From Cyclobacteriaceae bacterium YHN15 (GTDB taxonomy: Bacteria; Bacteroidota; Bacteroidia; Cytophagales; Cyclobacteriaceae): DNA of 64,000 nt. A program made the position numbers and the translations under genes. The notes beneath the pieces are model-generated. The model had not been told where the DNA came from, did not search any database, and saw nothing but the letters and a program-made list of their open reading frames with translations. Positions 27,328-36,026 of this stretch are shown here, piece after piece (position 1 is the stretch's first letter; each line of letters begins with the position of its first letter). The stretch covers positions 186,001-250,000 of the forward strand of contig RKQB01000005.1 of the NCBI GenBank assembly GCA_003797895.1. The letters are read 5' to 3'.

Positions 27328-28284
27328 TCAGAATCTTTTAGCTGTACTCACCGCATCTTTCATAAAAGTTCCCCAGGTAAGATTGACCTGACCAGGTTTT
27401 TGTGCTTTCGCATAGGCTATGGCCATTTTAGCGGCTTCTTCGACTACCCAATCAAAATTTTCCTGGCCTACCGAATTCACATCTGCATCTGGTGCAGGAT
27501 TACCGAAATCAATTGCATAAGGAATGCCATCCCTGACAGCAAATTCTACTGTATTAAAATCATACCCCAAACCCTGACAAAGTTTGATTGTATAATCCTT
27601 CACCAAGGCCAATAATTTTTTTGAGGCAGGCGGTCTGTTCACTACATACCTCAAATGATGTGGATTCCTTGGTTCATATTCCATGATCCTTACCGCTTTG
27701 CCACCTAAACAATACACCCTGAAGTATTCATCAAATACAATTTCCTCTTGTAACAGCATTACCAATTGGCCGGTTTCTCTGTGTTTTTGGAAAAACTCCT
27801 CTTTATTCTCCAATCGGTATACATTTTTCCAGCCTCCTCCAGCATAGGGTTTCATATAAGCCGGGAATTTCACATAATCAAAAATACCCTCCCAATCCAA
27901 GGGCATCTTTAAGTTACGGAATGACTTGGCTGTAGTATCCGTAGGATGCTCAGAAGAAGGCAGAATTACGGTATTGGGTAATGGAACACCAATCTGATCG
28001 GCTAGACAATTATTAAAGAACTTATCATCCGCACTCCACCAAAATGGATTATTGATGACAGCCGTTCCCGTTAAAGCAGCATTTTTCAAATAGGCTCGAT
28101 AAAATGGAACGTCCTGTGATATCCTGTCAATAATGACTGCATAATCTGTAAGACGGTTTTGGATCACTTTATCAATGGAAACCGCTTCCGCTATGATGCC
28201 TTTTTCTTTTTTTTCATTTACCCTCTCTACAAAAGCATGGGGAAAAGTGTCTTCCATGCCAAAAAGAATTCCGATTTTTTTCAT
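27328..28284 (-). CDS. RimK-like ATP-grasp ligase
   Basis: 318 residues in classical ATP-grasp order: an N-terminal Rossmann-like part (KKIGILFGMEDTFPHAFVERV), the ATP loop KPYAGGGWKNVY (145-156), the lid and ribose contact VMLLQEEIVFDEYFRVY (175-191), and the metal site VEFAVRDGIPYAIDFGNPAPD with Glu247, Asp259 and Asn262. No signal peptide. It should activate a carboxylate as acyl phosphate and ligate an amine, as in RimK and MvdD-type ligases. It is 3 bases upstream of the GCS2 gene and 17 after the esterase. Confidence 0.88.
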   Translation of the reverse strand: MKKIGILFGMEDTFPHAFVERVNEKKEKGIIAEAVSIDKVIQNRLTDYAVIIDRISQDVPFYRAYLKNAALTGTAVINNPFWWSADDKFFNNCLADQIGVPLPNTVILPSSEHPTDTTAKSFRNLKMPLDWEGIFDYVKFPAYMKPYAGGGWKNVYRLENKEEFFQKHRETGQLVMLLQEEIVFDEYFRVYCLGGKAVRIMEYEPRNPHHLRYVVNRPPASKKLLALVKDYTIKLCQGLGYDFNTVEFAVRDGIPYAIDFGNPAPDADVNSVGQENFDWVVEEAAKMAIAYAKAQKPGQVNLTWGTFMKDAVSTAKRF

Positions 28285-28301
28285 AAAGTTTGACTATTAG
28301 A

Positions 28302-29015
28302 TTATGTGAATTTTATTCTTGATAAATAGTGGGGAAACATTTCCTTCCATACAGGCCAATCATGGTTTCTGTCCCTTCTCACATCCAACCAATGACTTAT
28401 TCTTTTTCCCTCCAATACATCACTGAGCTTGATGTTTGCATCTAAACAGATGTCCCAATTTGAAGTGCCCAATACAATGTCCATATTCCAGAGTTCTCTG
28501 TCATGCAGGTCAGGTAAAAATTCCAAGGGTGAATTATAAAAGATGTCTTCATGCTGGTAGCCATCCATGAAATTCCGGATAGAAAATGCGCCAGACATAG
28601 AAAACATATGACTGACATAACCCGGATGCCTGAAAGCAAAATTAGCAGCATGATAGCCACCAAAACTGCATCCTGCTACTACTACCTTTCCCACCCCTGT
28701 ATTAAATCTGATTTTTTCGACAAGGTCATGACAGATCATTCTGTCATATGCATTTTGGTTTTGTATTCTTTGGTGAGGATGAATATGCTTATTATAGAAA
28801 CTGTTTTTATCATTGCTTTCAGGGCAATATATCTGAATCAATCCTTGTTCAATAAACCACCGGGCAGAACCTATCAGACCCATATCTCTATTTTCATGGA
28901 AAGACCCCATGGAAGTTGGAAAAATAACTACAGGATAACCGCTGTGTCCAAAAACCAACATTTCAACATCCCTATGAAGATGTGGTGAATACCACTTAAA
29001 ATATTCTTCTTTCAT
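28302..29015 (-). CDS. Alpha/beta-hydrolase esterase (COG4947-like)
   Basis: 237 residues, no signal peptide, so cytosolic. It reads like the D-type esterases (YPVVIFPTSMGSFHENRDMGLI, residues 27-48), with the nucleophile elbow AGCSFGGYHA at Ser117, a presumed acid in LGTSNWDICLDAN and a late His in RRDRNHDWPVW (the conserved 'hdW' element). First gene of the five-gene amidoligase cluster, with a fair -33/-7 promoter at 29038-29068 directly upstream. The partner enzymes suggest it releases, transfers or activates an ester or thioester intermediate of the cluster product. Confidence 0.85.
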   Translation of the reverse strand: MKEEYFKWYSPHLHRDVEMLVFGHSGYPVVIFPTSMGSFHENRDMGLIGSARWFIEQGLIQIYCPESNDKNSFYNKHIHPHQRIQNQNAYDRMICHDLVEKIRFNTGVGKVVVAGCSFGGYHAANFAFRHPGYVSHMFSMSGAFSIRNFMDGYQHEDIFYNSPLEFLPDLHDRELWNMDIVLGTSNWDICLDANIKLSDVLEGKRISHWLDVRRDRNHDWPVWKEMFPHYLSRIKFT

Positions 29016-29037
29016 AAAATATTTGTTCTAGTATGAA

Positions 29038-29068
29038 TAAAAATAGTCCGCTTTCTGTGATATGCAAA
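29038..29068 (-). promoter_or_regulatory. Candidate promoter of the amidoligase cluster
   Basis: On the minus strand TTTG (29068-29065), a 19-base spacer, and TATTTTTA (29045-29038), one mismatch from TAnnTTTG. The esterase ATG is at 29015. Confidence 0.45.
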
Positions 29069-29359
29069 GAATAAACGAAAAGATTTTTTTATAAAAAAAA
29101 AATATTTGAATAGTTTAAACATATACAAAAAAATCAGAATAATGTAAGGTTGATATTTGACCTTCACAATATTTTGATTTATTGGAATTCATTTCGGCCA
29201 ACCTATTTTTTAAACAAAAAAGTCATGTTTTTCAGAATAAACTTTCCGTATCATTCAGGAATTTTGATTGTAAGATAATATGGCAAGACACTCAATGCAT
29301 AGGGCATTACAAAAAATTGGCATGCAAGGAAGTATTGTTTCACCAAAAGTTTACAACAG
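29069..29359. other. Gene-free interval
   Basis: AT-rich, with long A and T runs near 29080-29103 and no convincing coding frame or hairpin. A plus-strand frame at 29182-29367 has no motif and was not accepted. Confidence 0.45.
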
Positions 29360-29869
29360 CTACTTGAACCATTCCGCATACATGGGATAATTCCTGGCGG
29401 TTCTCTGAATTACTTCCAGCATTTCCGGTCCTGTTTCTTTGACTTTTTTTGCAGGTAGTCCGGCATAAATGCTGTTTGCTTCCACCACTGTTCCTGCCAA
29501 GACCACCGCACCAGCTGCAATTACTGCTCCTGAATTGACAATGGCATTGTCCATTACGATTGCTCCCATGCCGATCAATACATTATCATGAATAGTACAG
29601 CCATGAACGATGGCGTTATGTGCTATGGATACATTATTACCAATATAGGTACCTGCTTTTTGATAGGTACAATGTATAATGGCGCCATCTTGTATGTTTG
29701 TATTATCTCCGATCCTGATTTCATGAACATCCCCTCTGACCACTGCATTAAACCAAACTGTACAATTTTCGCCCATAACTACATCACCTACGATGGTTGC
29801 ATTGTCCGCTAACCAGCATTTTTTGCCAAAAACCGGTTCTTTTCCTCTTACCCCTTTAATTAAAGCCAT
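29360..29869 (-). CDS. Gamma-carbonic anhydrase-like hexapeptide protein
   Basis: 169 residues from ATG 29869 (extension to 29899 lacks family likeness). A left-handed beta-helix of hexapeptide repeats: GDVVMGENCTVWFNAVVRGDV, IRIGDNTNIQDGAIIHC, TYIGNNVSIAHNAIVHGCTI, NVLIGMGAIVMDNA, then a C-terminal helix (PEMLEVIQRTARNYPMYAEWFK). The three metal histidines are in IIHCT and IAHNAIVHG, as in the gamma-carbonic anhydrase/YrdA/PaaY group. Trimeric, metal-binding; whether it hydrates CO2 or acts as a CoA-thioesterase cannot be said from sequence alone. Single-gene unit. Confidence 0.9.
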   Translation of the reverse strand: MALIKGVRGKEPVFGKKCWLADNATIVGDVVMGENCTVWFNAVVRGDVHEIRIGDNTNIQDGAIIHCTYQKAGTYIGNNVSIAHNAIVHGCTIHDNVLIGMGAIVMDNAIVNSGAVIAAGAVVLAGTVVEANSIYAGLPAKKVKETGPEMLEVIQRTARNYPMYAEWFK

Positions 29870-30008
29870 ACTTGAAATTCCTATTCTGTTGCATGTCAAA
29901 CTTTATAACCATTCAAAGTTATTTTTTTTCAAGCAATTCTGAACTTTTTTTACTCGGATTAGTTTTAAGTGTATATACATACAATTTTGAAACTAAACTA
30001 CTAAATTT

Positions 30009-30725
30009 ATGAAATTCTTGCAAAAGACAGGTTTATTCCTATTAGCTACCTTTATGGTTGTAGCATGTGGCCCAAGTAACACCGTCGAAACCGGTGATGC
30101 GCAGGAGGTTGCTCAATCTGCAGGTGTAACTTTGGAAATCGATGCTGAAAACAGTAAAATAGACTGGAGAGGGTACAAACCGGCTGGCCAGCACTTTGGT
30201 TATATCCCGGTGACCGAGGGTCAGGTTTTTATTGAAGGGGAGTCACTCACAGGAGCCAGATTTGTTTTCGATATTACCGGTTTGAAAATCCAGGATATGG
30301 AAGAAAGCAATGAGAACTACCCAAAACTTTGGGGACACCTTCAATCAGATGATTTCTTTGATGCATCAAACTTTCCGCAGGCAGTATTTGAATTGACAAG
30401 CGTGGAATCATATTCAGCTGGTATCATTGAAAACAAGGAGGAGTTTGAAACTGAAAACACCCCAAAAAGTGATTCTGAAATTGCGCCTGAAAACCCTACC
30501 CATTGGATATCAGGTAATCTTACTATGAGAGGGACAACCAAAAACATTAAGTTTCCTGCTTATGTTTCTATTTCAAATGGAGCTCTAACTGCAAAAGCTG
30601 GATTTAACATTGATAGAACAGCTTGGGGTCTTGCTTACAATGACGAAAGCAATGCGGTCGACAAAGCAAAAGATCAATTTATTTATAATACCGTCAGTAT
30701 AGGATTTGACATCAAAGCCAACTAA
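30009..30725 (+). CDS. YceI-family lipoprotein
   Basis: 238 residues. Signal with lipobox MVVAC (Cys20), then a YceI/lipocalin-like barrel that binds long isoprenoid or amphiphilic molecules. Family features: SKIDWRGYKPAGQHFGYIPV (about 50-69), LTGARFVFDITGLKI, KLWGHLQSDDFFDASNFPQAVFELTSV, GNLTMRGTTKNIKFPA and FNIDRTAWGLAYND. It probably binds a hydrophobic ligand in the periplasm; no isoprenoid enzyme lies beside it. It ends in a strong terminator. Confidence 0.92.
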   Translation: MKFLQKTGLFLLATFMVVACGPSNTVETGDAQEVAQSAGVTLEIDAENSKIDWRGYKPAGQHFGYIPVTEGQVFIEGESLTGARFVFDITGLKIQDMEESNENYPKLWGHLQSDDFFDASNFPQAVFELTSVESYSAGIIENKEEFETENTPKSDSEIAPENPTHWISGNLTMRGTTKNIKFPAYVSISNGALTAKAGFNIDRTAWGLAYNDESNAVDKAKDQFIYNTVSIGFDIKAN

Positions 30726-30750
30726 ATAATACTAACACCATTTATTACTG

Positions 30751-30772
30751 GAGGAAACCTTTTGGTTTCCTC
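30751..30772 (+). terminator. Intrinsic terminator of the YceI gene
   Basis: GAGGAAACC (30751-30759) pairs with GGTTTCCTC (30764-30772), followed by a run of seven T. Confidence 0.92.
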
Positions 30773-30803
30773 TTTTTTTGTGCCTTTCCATTAAATTTGA
30801 GGT

Positions 30804-32057
30804 ATGTTATACAAATTTTCGATTCCATTACCCTATCCTAAAGATTGGCTTTTGTGTCTCCTTGAGTGGGTTGACCAAGAATATCCTCATTTTGCAATTT
30901 TTCAGAATCATAGAATTGATTATCCCTACGATTCTTTCCCCAACTTAATTCATGCGGGTAACAAGTCCATCCGAATAGAGGAAATCGACACTTACAAGGG
31001 AAATACCGACTTGGCAGGAGTCGTATCTTTTGATTACAAAAATAAAATCGAAAAATTAAGCAGTAAAAACGAAATTTTAATTGACTTTCCTGATACTGTC
31101 TTTTTGATTCCGGAATTACAAATAGAGATTGGAAGTGATTCCAGTTTGATTGTACATGCTGACAGAATCATTTCCAAAGAGGAAATATTTGGAAAACACA
31201 GCTTGTCTTCATCCAATCCATTGGTTATTTTCCAAAGACTGGTAGCCAAGGAAAAGTACATCTCAGACGTAAAAGCTATAAAAGAGCATATTATATCGGG
31301 AGATATTTACGAGCTGAATTATTGTATGGCATTTGTATTTCAAGAAAAGCTTTGGAATCCAATTATCGGGTATTTGGATTTGATGAAGGTTTCTCCCATG
31401 CCGTTTTCAGCTTTATTCAAATCAAAAGACAAATATCTTATTTGTGCTTCTCCAGAAAGATTTCTTAAGAAAACCGGGGAAAAGATTGTGGCCCAGCCAA
31501 TAAAAGGAACTATAAGAAGAGGTAAAGATATTCATGAGGATACCCTAATGAGAAATTTTTTAATGAATTCTGAGAAAGAAAGGGCGGAAAATCTGATGAT
31601 AGTGGATTTGATGAGAAATGACCTTTCAAGAATATCAAAAACCGGTTCGGTTCAAGTAGAAGAATTATTTGGTGTTTATCCATTTGCCAGGGTACACCAG
31701 ATGATCTCAACTGTTAGTGCTATTTTAAGAGAGGAAATAGGATTTAAAAATATTTTTGATGCAACTTTCCCTATGGGTAGCATGGCAGGGGCACCAAAAA
31801 TCAAATGTCTGGAATTGATAGAACAATACGAAAATTTCAGAAGATCATGGTTTTCAGGATCTTTAGGAATAATCCGATCTAATGGGGATTTCGATTTCAA
31901 TGTAGTCATTAGAAGTATCCTATTTGAAAAAAAATCCGGTAAAGGTTTTTTTGGTGTAGGAAGTGCAATAACTTTTGACGCAGATCCAGATTATGAATAC
32001 GAAGAATGTATGTTGAAGGTGTCTGCAATCATCGACATATTATCCAAGAAGCATTGA
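30804..32057 (+). CDS. pabB: Aminodeoxychorismate synthase component I / anthranilate synthase-like (PabB)
   Basis: 417 residues of the chorismate-utilising fold. Signature elements: DVKAIKEHIISGDIYELNY (about 155-173), ICASPERFLKKTG, PIKGTIRRGKDIHED (PIKGT points to PabB rather than TrpE), AENLMIVDLMRNDLSRI, VHQMISTVSAILR and FPMGSMAGAPKIKCLELIEQYE, ending in FGVGSAITFDADPDYEYEE. It adds ammonia to chorismate to make 4-amino-4-deoxychorismate for folate. The glutaminase (PabA) and lyase (PabC) are not adjacent. Its stop overlaps the dinB start (TGATG). Confidence 0.9.
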   Translation: MLYKFSIPLPYPKDWLLCLLEWVDQEYPHFAIFQNHRIDYPYDSFPNLIHAGNKSIRIEEIDTYKGNTDLAGVVSFDYKNKIEKLSSKNEILIDFPDTVFLIPELQIEIGSDSSLIVHADRIISKEEIFGKHSLSSSNPLVIFQRLVAKEKYISDVKAIKEHIISGDIYELNYCMAFVFQEKLWNPIIGYLDLMKVSPMPFSALFKSKDKYLICASPERFLKKTGEKIVAQPIKGTIRRGKDIHEDTLMRNFLMNSEKERAENLMIVDLMRNDLSRISKTGSVQVEELFGVYPFARVHQMISTVSAILREEIGFKNIFDATFPMGSMAGAPKIKCLELIEQYENFRRSWFSGSLGIIRSNGDFDFNVVIRSILFEKKSGKGFFGVGSAITFDADPDYEYEECMLKVSAIIDILSKKH

Positions 32058-33139
32058 TGGAAAAGGTCAGGAAAATAATCCATGTGGATATGGATGCTTT
32101 TTATGCATCGGTTGAACAGATGGACAATACTGACTTAAAAGGTAGACCGGTGGCTGTGGGTGGTAATAGGGAAAGGGGAGTAGTGGCAGCCGCTTCCTAT
32201 GAGGCAAGAAAGTATGGTGTAAGATCTGCCATGTCAGGAAAGATGGCAGTTTTGAAATGCCCCCATTTGATTTTTGTGAAACCCCGCTTTGAAAGGTATA
32301 AGGAACTATCCAATAAAATCAGGGAAATTTTTTATGATTATACCGACCTTGTCGAACCACTTTCTTTGGACGAAGCATTTTTGGATGTAACAGAAAACAA
32401 GGTTGGTAACCCATCAGCTACATTGATTGCCCAGGAGATAAGAAAAAGAATAAAAGCTGAAATTGGCCTTAATGCCTCAGCAGGAATTTCCTACAATAAA
32501 TTTTTGGCTAAAACAGCATCAGATATCAACAAACCAAATGGACAGGCTGTCATTTTACCTAAAGATGCCGAATCCTTTTTGGAAAAATTACCCATTGAAA
32601 AGTTTTTTGGAATAGGGAAAGTGACTGCTGATAAAATGAAAGAAATAGGCATTCACAATGGTTATGACCTGAAACAATTTTCACTGCAATACCTTACCAA
32701 AAGATTTGGCAAATCAGGACTTCATTTTTTTAACATTGTCAGAGGGATTCATTTATCAGAAGTTCAGCCGAACCGGATAAGGAAATCTCTAAGTGCAGAA
32801 AATACCTTCGATAAAGATCTGTCAGAATATTCTGAATGGATGAAAGCGCTAAAAGAAATATTTGAAGAACTGAAAAGAAGGATCAGCAGAAGTGGTGTGA
32901 AAGGAAGAACGGTTACGCTTAAGATTAAATTTCATGATTTTACCATTCAAACTAGAAGCAAAACATTTGAACAGTATCCCGAAACAGAAAAAATCTGGGA
33001 AACTGTGTTGGAACTGCTTGAACAGGAGGAATTGAGAAAAAAAGTCCGACTTTTTGGAATAGGTATTTCAAACCTGAATATTGAGGAGGAAAGGCAGCAT
33101 TTTGGGAAACAGCTCATAATTGAATTTGGTGATGGGTGA
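32057..33139 (+). CDS. dinB: DNA polymerase IV (DinB)
   Basis: 360 residues from ATG 32057; the frame runs 51 bases further upstream but inside pabB. Y-family translesion polymerase: IIHVDMDAFYASVEQMD (palm, catalytic Asp), VAAASYEARKYGVRSAMS, PLSLDEAFLDVT (second catalytic pair), ASAGISYNKFLAKTASDINKPNG, IEKFFGIGKVTADKMKEIG (helix-hairpin-helix) and the little-finger region. It copies past damaged bases with low fidelity and no proofreading. The start overlaps the pabB stop as TGATG, so it is translationally coupled to a folate gene. No SOS box can be judged because there is no gap. Confidence 0.96.
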   Translation: MEKVRKIIHVDMDAFYASVEQMDNTDLKGRPVAVGGNRERGVVAAASYEARKYGVRSAMSGKMAVLKCPHLIFVKPRFERYKELSNKIREIFYDYTDLVEPLSLDEAFLDVTENKVGNPSATLIAQEIRKRIKAEIGLNASAGISYNKFLAKTASDINKPNGQAVILPKDAESFLEKLPIEKFFGIGKVTADKMKEIGIHNGYDLKQFSLQYLTKRFGKSGLHFFNIVRGIHLSEVQPNRIRKSLSAENTFDKDLSEYSEWMKALKEIFEELKRRISRSGVKGRTVTLKIKFHDFTIQTRSKTFEQYPETEKIWETVLELLEQEELRKKVRLFGIGISNLNIEEERQHFGKQLIIEFGDG

Positions 33140-33240
33140 ATATCATGTCAAAGTGTAACATACGTCACAATTCTTGTAGTGCCAATTTTTTAATTTTGGA
33201 AGAGATTTAATCCTGATTACCGGAAAACATAAGCCCAACT

Positions 33241-34683
33241 ATGAAAAAGTCAATGCTCAGTATTTTTATGATGATCTTATCACTTTCTGTTGTTTCTGCT
33301 TTCCAGTTTGAACAGCTGATCAAACCTGCAGAAACTAAAAATGTAAAGATCAAACAGTTTGAGGATGATGGATTGGCACATTACAGTTATGCTATCCATG
33401 TGGAAGGTGAAATGTACCTGATAGATCCAGGAAGAAATCCACAGCCTTACTATGACTATGCCAGATCACAGGGTGCCAAAATTGTAGGGGTGATAGAAAC
33501 ACACCCACATGCAGATTTTGTCAGTTCCCATTTAGAAATTCATAAAACTACCGGAGCGACGATCTATGTGAGTAAACTCGTAGATGCTGGTTATCCGCAT
33601 CAAACTTTTGATGAAGGAGATGTGATCCAACTATCTCATAATGTGAAGCTTAAAGCGATATTTACCCCGGGTCATTCGCCTGATGGAATCAGTATCCTAT
33701 TAGAGGAAAACGGGAAAGATGTCGCTGTATTTACAGGAGATACCCTATTTATCGGAGATGTTGGCAGACCTGATCTAAGAGAATCAGCAGGAAGTATCAT
33801 GACAAAACGGGAAGAGTTGGCCCGGATGATGTATAAAAGTACCAGGGAAAAATTGATGGTATTGGACGATGATGTGTCCGTATATCCCGCTCATGGGGCT
33901 GGATCCCTTTGTGGGAAGGCAATGAGTGATGCCAATACAAGTACCATTGGTGCTGAGAAATTGACCAATTATGCCTTGCAGGAAATGTCTGAAGAAGAAT
34001 TTGTAGCACTTCTTCTTCTGGATCAGCCCTTTATTCCCAAGTACTTTCCTTATAATGTAGGTGTCAATAAGGAGGGAGCTGAATTTTATCAAAAGGCTCT
34101 GAATACTGTTCCCAGACTGACGAACAATTTCCGAACAGACGAATCTGCGATAATAATCGATGGAAGGAAACAGGGAGATTTCAAAAATTCCCATATTCCC
34201 GGTGCAATCAATGTCATGAACGGAGCCAAATTTGAAACCTGGCTGGGAAGTATTATTGCACCAAACACTTCCTACTATCTGGTAGCTGATAATGATGAAA
34301 ACTTAGAAGAATTGATTGTCAAAACCGCTAAAATAGGCTATGAACCTTTTATTAAGGGCGCTTTTGTTTATACCGAAACAGATGGGGATAAAATGAGTTT
34401 CTTTGATAAAGAGGAATTCGATAAAAACCCTGAAGCCTTCACCATTATTGATATTCGTAACGTGGGAGAATATGCCGATGGGAAAGTTTTTGAAACAGCC
34501 ATCAATATTCCTTTATCGGAATTGAAGGATAGGACAGAGGAGATCCCTACCGATAAACCAATTGTAGTGCATTGCGGGACGGGGTACAGGTCAGCAGCAG
34601 GGAGTAGTATTATACACAATGCCTTAAAAAATACCGAAGTTCTGGATATGAGTTCATTTATTATAGAATATAAAGAAAATTAA
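33241..34683 (+). CDS. Secreted metallo-beta-lactamase-fold hydrolase with two rhodanese domains
   Basis: 480 residues. Signal peptide (to about residue 20, ending VSAFQ) for the periplasm. The MBL domain carries THPHADFVSSH (about 87-97), TPGHSPDGIS (143-152), and GDTLFIGDVGRPDLR (168-182), the set found in persulfide dioxygenases/ETHE1-like enzymes (one iron). Two rhodanese domains follow: the first (SAIIIDGRKQGDFKNSHIPG) lacks a visible active cysteine, the second (TIIDIRNVGEYADG, then HCGTGYRSAAG) has it. Reaction probably involves sulfane sulfur or persulfide. No signals of regulation apart from a TAATTTTG box at 33190-33204 region. Confidence 0.88.
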   Translation: MKKSMLSIFMMILSLSVVSAFQFEQLIKPAETKNVKIKQFEDDGLAHYSYAIHVEGEMYLIDPGRNPQPYYDYARSQGAKIVGVIETHPHADFVSSHLEIHKTTGATIYVSKLVDAGYPHQTFDEGDVIQLSHNVKLKAIFTPGHSPDGISILLEENGKDVAVFTGDTLFIGDVGRPDLRESAGSIMTKREELARMMYKSTREKLMVLDDDVSVYPAHGAGSLCGKAMSDANTSTIGAEKLTNYALQEMSEEEFVALLLLDQPFIPKYFPYNVGVNKEGAEFYQKALNTVPRLTNNFRTDESAIIIDGRKQGDFKNSHIPGAINVMNGAKFETWLGSIIAPNTSYYLVADNDENLEELIVKTAKIGYEPFIKGAFVYTETDGDKMSFFDKEEFDKNPEAFTIIDIRNVGEYADGKVFETAINIPLSELKDRTEEIPTDKPIVVHCGTGYRSAAGSSIIHNALKNTEVLDMSSFIIEYKEN

Positions 34684-34762
34684 TTAGTTGTGGTTTATGG
34701 GAGTACCGAAAGAGGGCAATCAAGTGGGTTGTCCTTTTTCTTTAATTTAGACAAATTGCCCT

Positions 34763-35701
34763 ATGGAAAAATATATTAAAATCATTGGAGATTCTTATTA
34801 TGGGTATTGGAACTACCTGGTGGATGAGATGTTTTATCCCTCTTGGAAAAACTATTTTTGGTGGTTGTTGGGATTGTCGGTAGGGGTGTGGTTATTGGAA
34901 ATTTTCTTTCCATGGAGAAAAAAACAGGCCATTTTTAGAAAAGATTTCTGGTTGGATGGGTTTTATATGTTTTTTAACTATTTCCTGTTTTCCCTGATTG
35001 CTTACAATGCCATTTCCAATGTTGCTGTGGAAGCCTTTAATGATTTCCTGGGAATCTTTGGTATAGAGAATATGGTGGCTTTGCATATAGAAACCTGGCC
35101 AAGGTGGTCCCAGTTTTTATTGTTGTTTTTGTTGGCTGACTTTATTCAATGGAATGTGCACAGGCTACTTCACAGGGTTCCTATTTTATGGGAATTTCAC
35201 AAAGTACATCACTCTGTGGAAGAAATGGGCTTTGCGGCGCACCTCCGCTTCCATTGGATGGAAACCATACTTTATAAAACGATACAGTATATTCCTTTGG
35301 CCATGATAGGCTTTGGACTGGAGGACTTTTTCATAATTCATATCTTCGCTACAGCCATCGGCCATTTGAACCATGCCAACCTAAGGATTACTTATGGACC
35401 TTTAAAATATATATTCAATAATCCCATCATGCACTTATGGCACCATGTCAAGGCTCTACCTGCTGAAAGAAAATATGGTGTCAATTATGGGATAACCCTG
35501 AGTTTATGGGATTACCTTTTCGGGACGGATTATATCCCCCATGAAGGCAGGGATGAAGCATTGGGTTTTGATGGTATGGAAGAATTTCCAAAAACCTTCT
35601 GGCAGCAGATCACCTATCCCTTTGTCAAAAAGAAGAACAATATAACACCGCCCCAGGTGGTTACCACTTACCCAAAAACAACATTAAAAACAAGCAAATG
35701 A
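34763..35701 (+). CDS. Fatty acid hydroxylase / sterol desaturase superfamily protein
   Basis: 312 residues with several membrane segments (about 35-55, 70-95, 113-130, 178-205). The di-iron histidine clusters are HRLLH (131-135), HKVHH (145-149), HLNHANL and HLWHHVKALP, the full set of the family. It oxidises or hydroxylates a lipid in the inner membrane; the natural substrate is not evident. The next gene begins with a four-base ATGA overlap. A weak hairpin precedes it (about 34711-34735). Confidence 0.9.
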   Translation: MEKYIKIIGDSYYGYWNYLVDEMFYPSWKNYFWWLLGLSVGVWLLEIFFPWRKKQAIFRKDFWLDGFYMFFNYFLFSLIAYNAISNVAVEAFNDFLGIFGIENMVALHIETWPRWSQFLLLFLLADFIQWNVHRLLHRVPILWEFHKVHHSVEEMGFAAHLRFHWMETILYKTIQYIPLAMIGFGLEDFFIIHIFATAIGHLNHANLRITYGPLKYIFNNPIMHLWHHVKALPAERKYGVNYGITLSLWDYLFGTDYIPHEGRDEALGFDGMEEFPKTFWQQITYPFVKKKNNITPPQVVTTYPKTTLKTSK

Positions 35702-35949
35702 AAGCATCAATCAATAACTGGAAATTTGTAATCCTTCTAGCTTTAGTCCTTGGCCTGGCTCCCTTTTTCCCCGAACCCCATATCTGGGGGAAAATCAAAT
35801 GGATTGCCGGTGGAGCCAAAGGAATGGGAGCTTTAGATTGGTTCGATTTTGTTTACCACGGGATTCCATGGGTTTTGTTGATCAGGCTTTCCTACCTCCA
35901 ACTTACCGGAAAGCTGTCAAAGGATGTCAAGGAGCAGGTTGAAATGTAA
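35698..35949 (+). CDS. Small two-helix membrane protein coupled to the hydroxylase
   Basis: 83 residues. Hydrophobic segments at about 9-25 (FVILLALVLGLAPFF) and 54-66 (GIPWVLLIRLSYL); conserved-looking Trp and Gly residues (WGKIKWIAGGAKGMGALDWFDF) between them. I recognise no named family. The four-base overlap with the hydroxylase gene makes a joint role, such as an accessory subunit, plausible. Confidence 0.65.
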   Translation: MKASINNWKFVILLALVLGLAPFFPEPHIWGKIKWIAGGAKGMGALDWFDFVYHGIPWVLLIRLSYLQLTGKLSKDVKEQVEM

Positions 35950-35996
35950 AGCATCCTAATGTGATTTTGGTTACTGTTTGAAAGCCAGGGATAGGG

Positions 35997-36004
35997 TAAT
36001 TTTG
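35997..36004 (+). promoter_or_regulatory. -7 box (TAATTTTG) of the rhodanese gene
   Basis: Exact TAnnTTTG match, with TTTG at 35977-35980 a little closer (16 bases) than usual. ATG at 36027. Confidence 0.45.
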
Positions 36005-36026
36005 TAATGTTAACCAATAAAAAACC

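Noticed and set aside
25289..28284. A standard glutathione-synthesis operon
   Set aside because: The GCS2 enzyme is of the YbdK-like type, there is no gshB-like ligase with the expected wording, and the amidotransferase, esterase and permuted ligase have no place in that pathway.
29182..29367. 61-codon plus-strand frame in the gap before the gamma-carbonic anhydrase gene
   Set aside because: No motif, no promoter, and its translation runs into the antisense of a clear gene.
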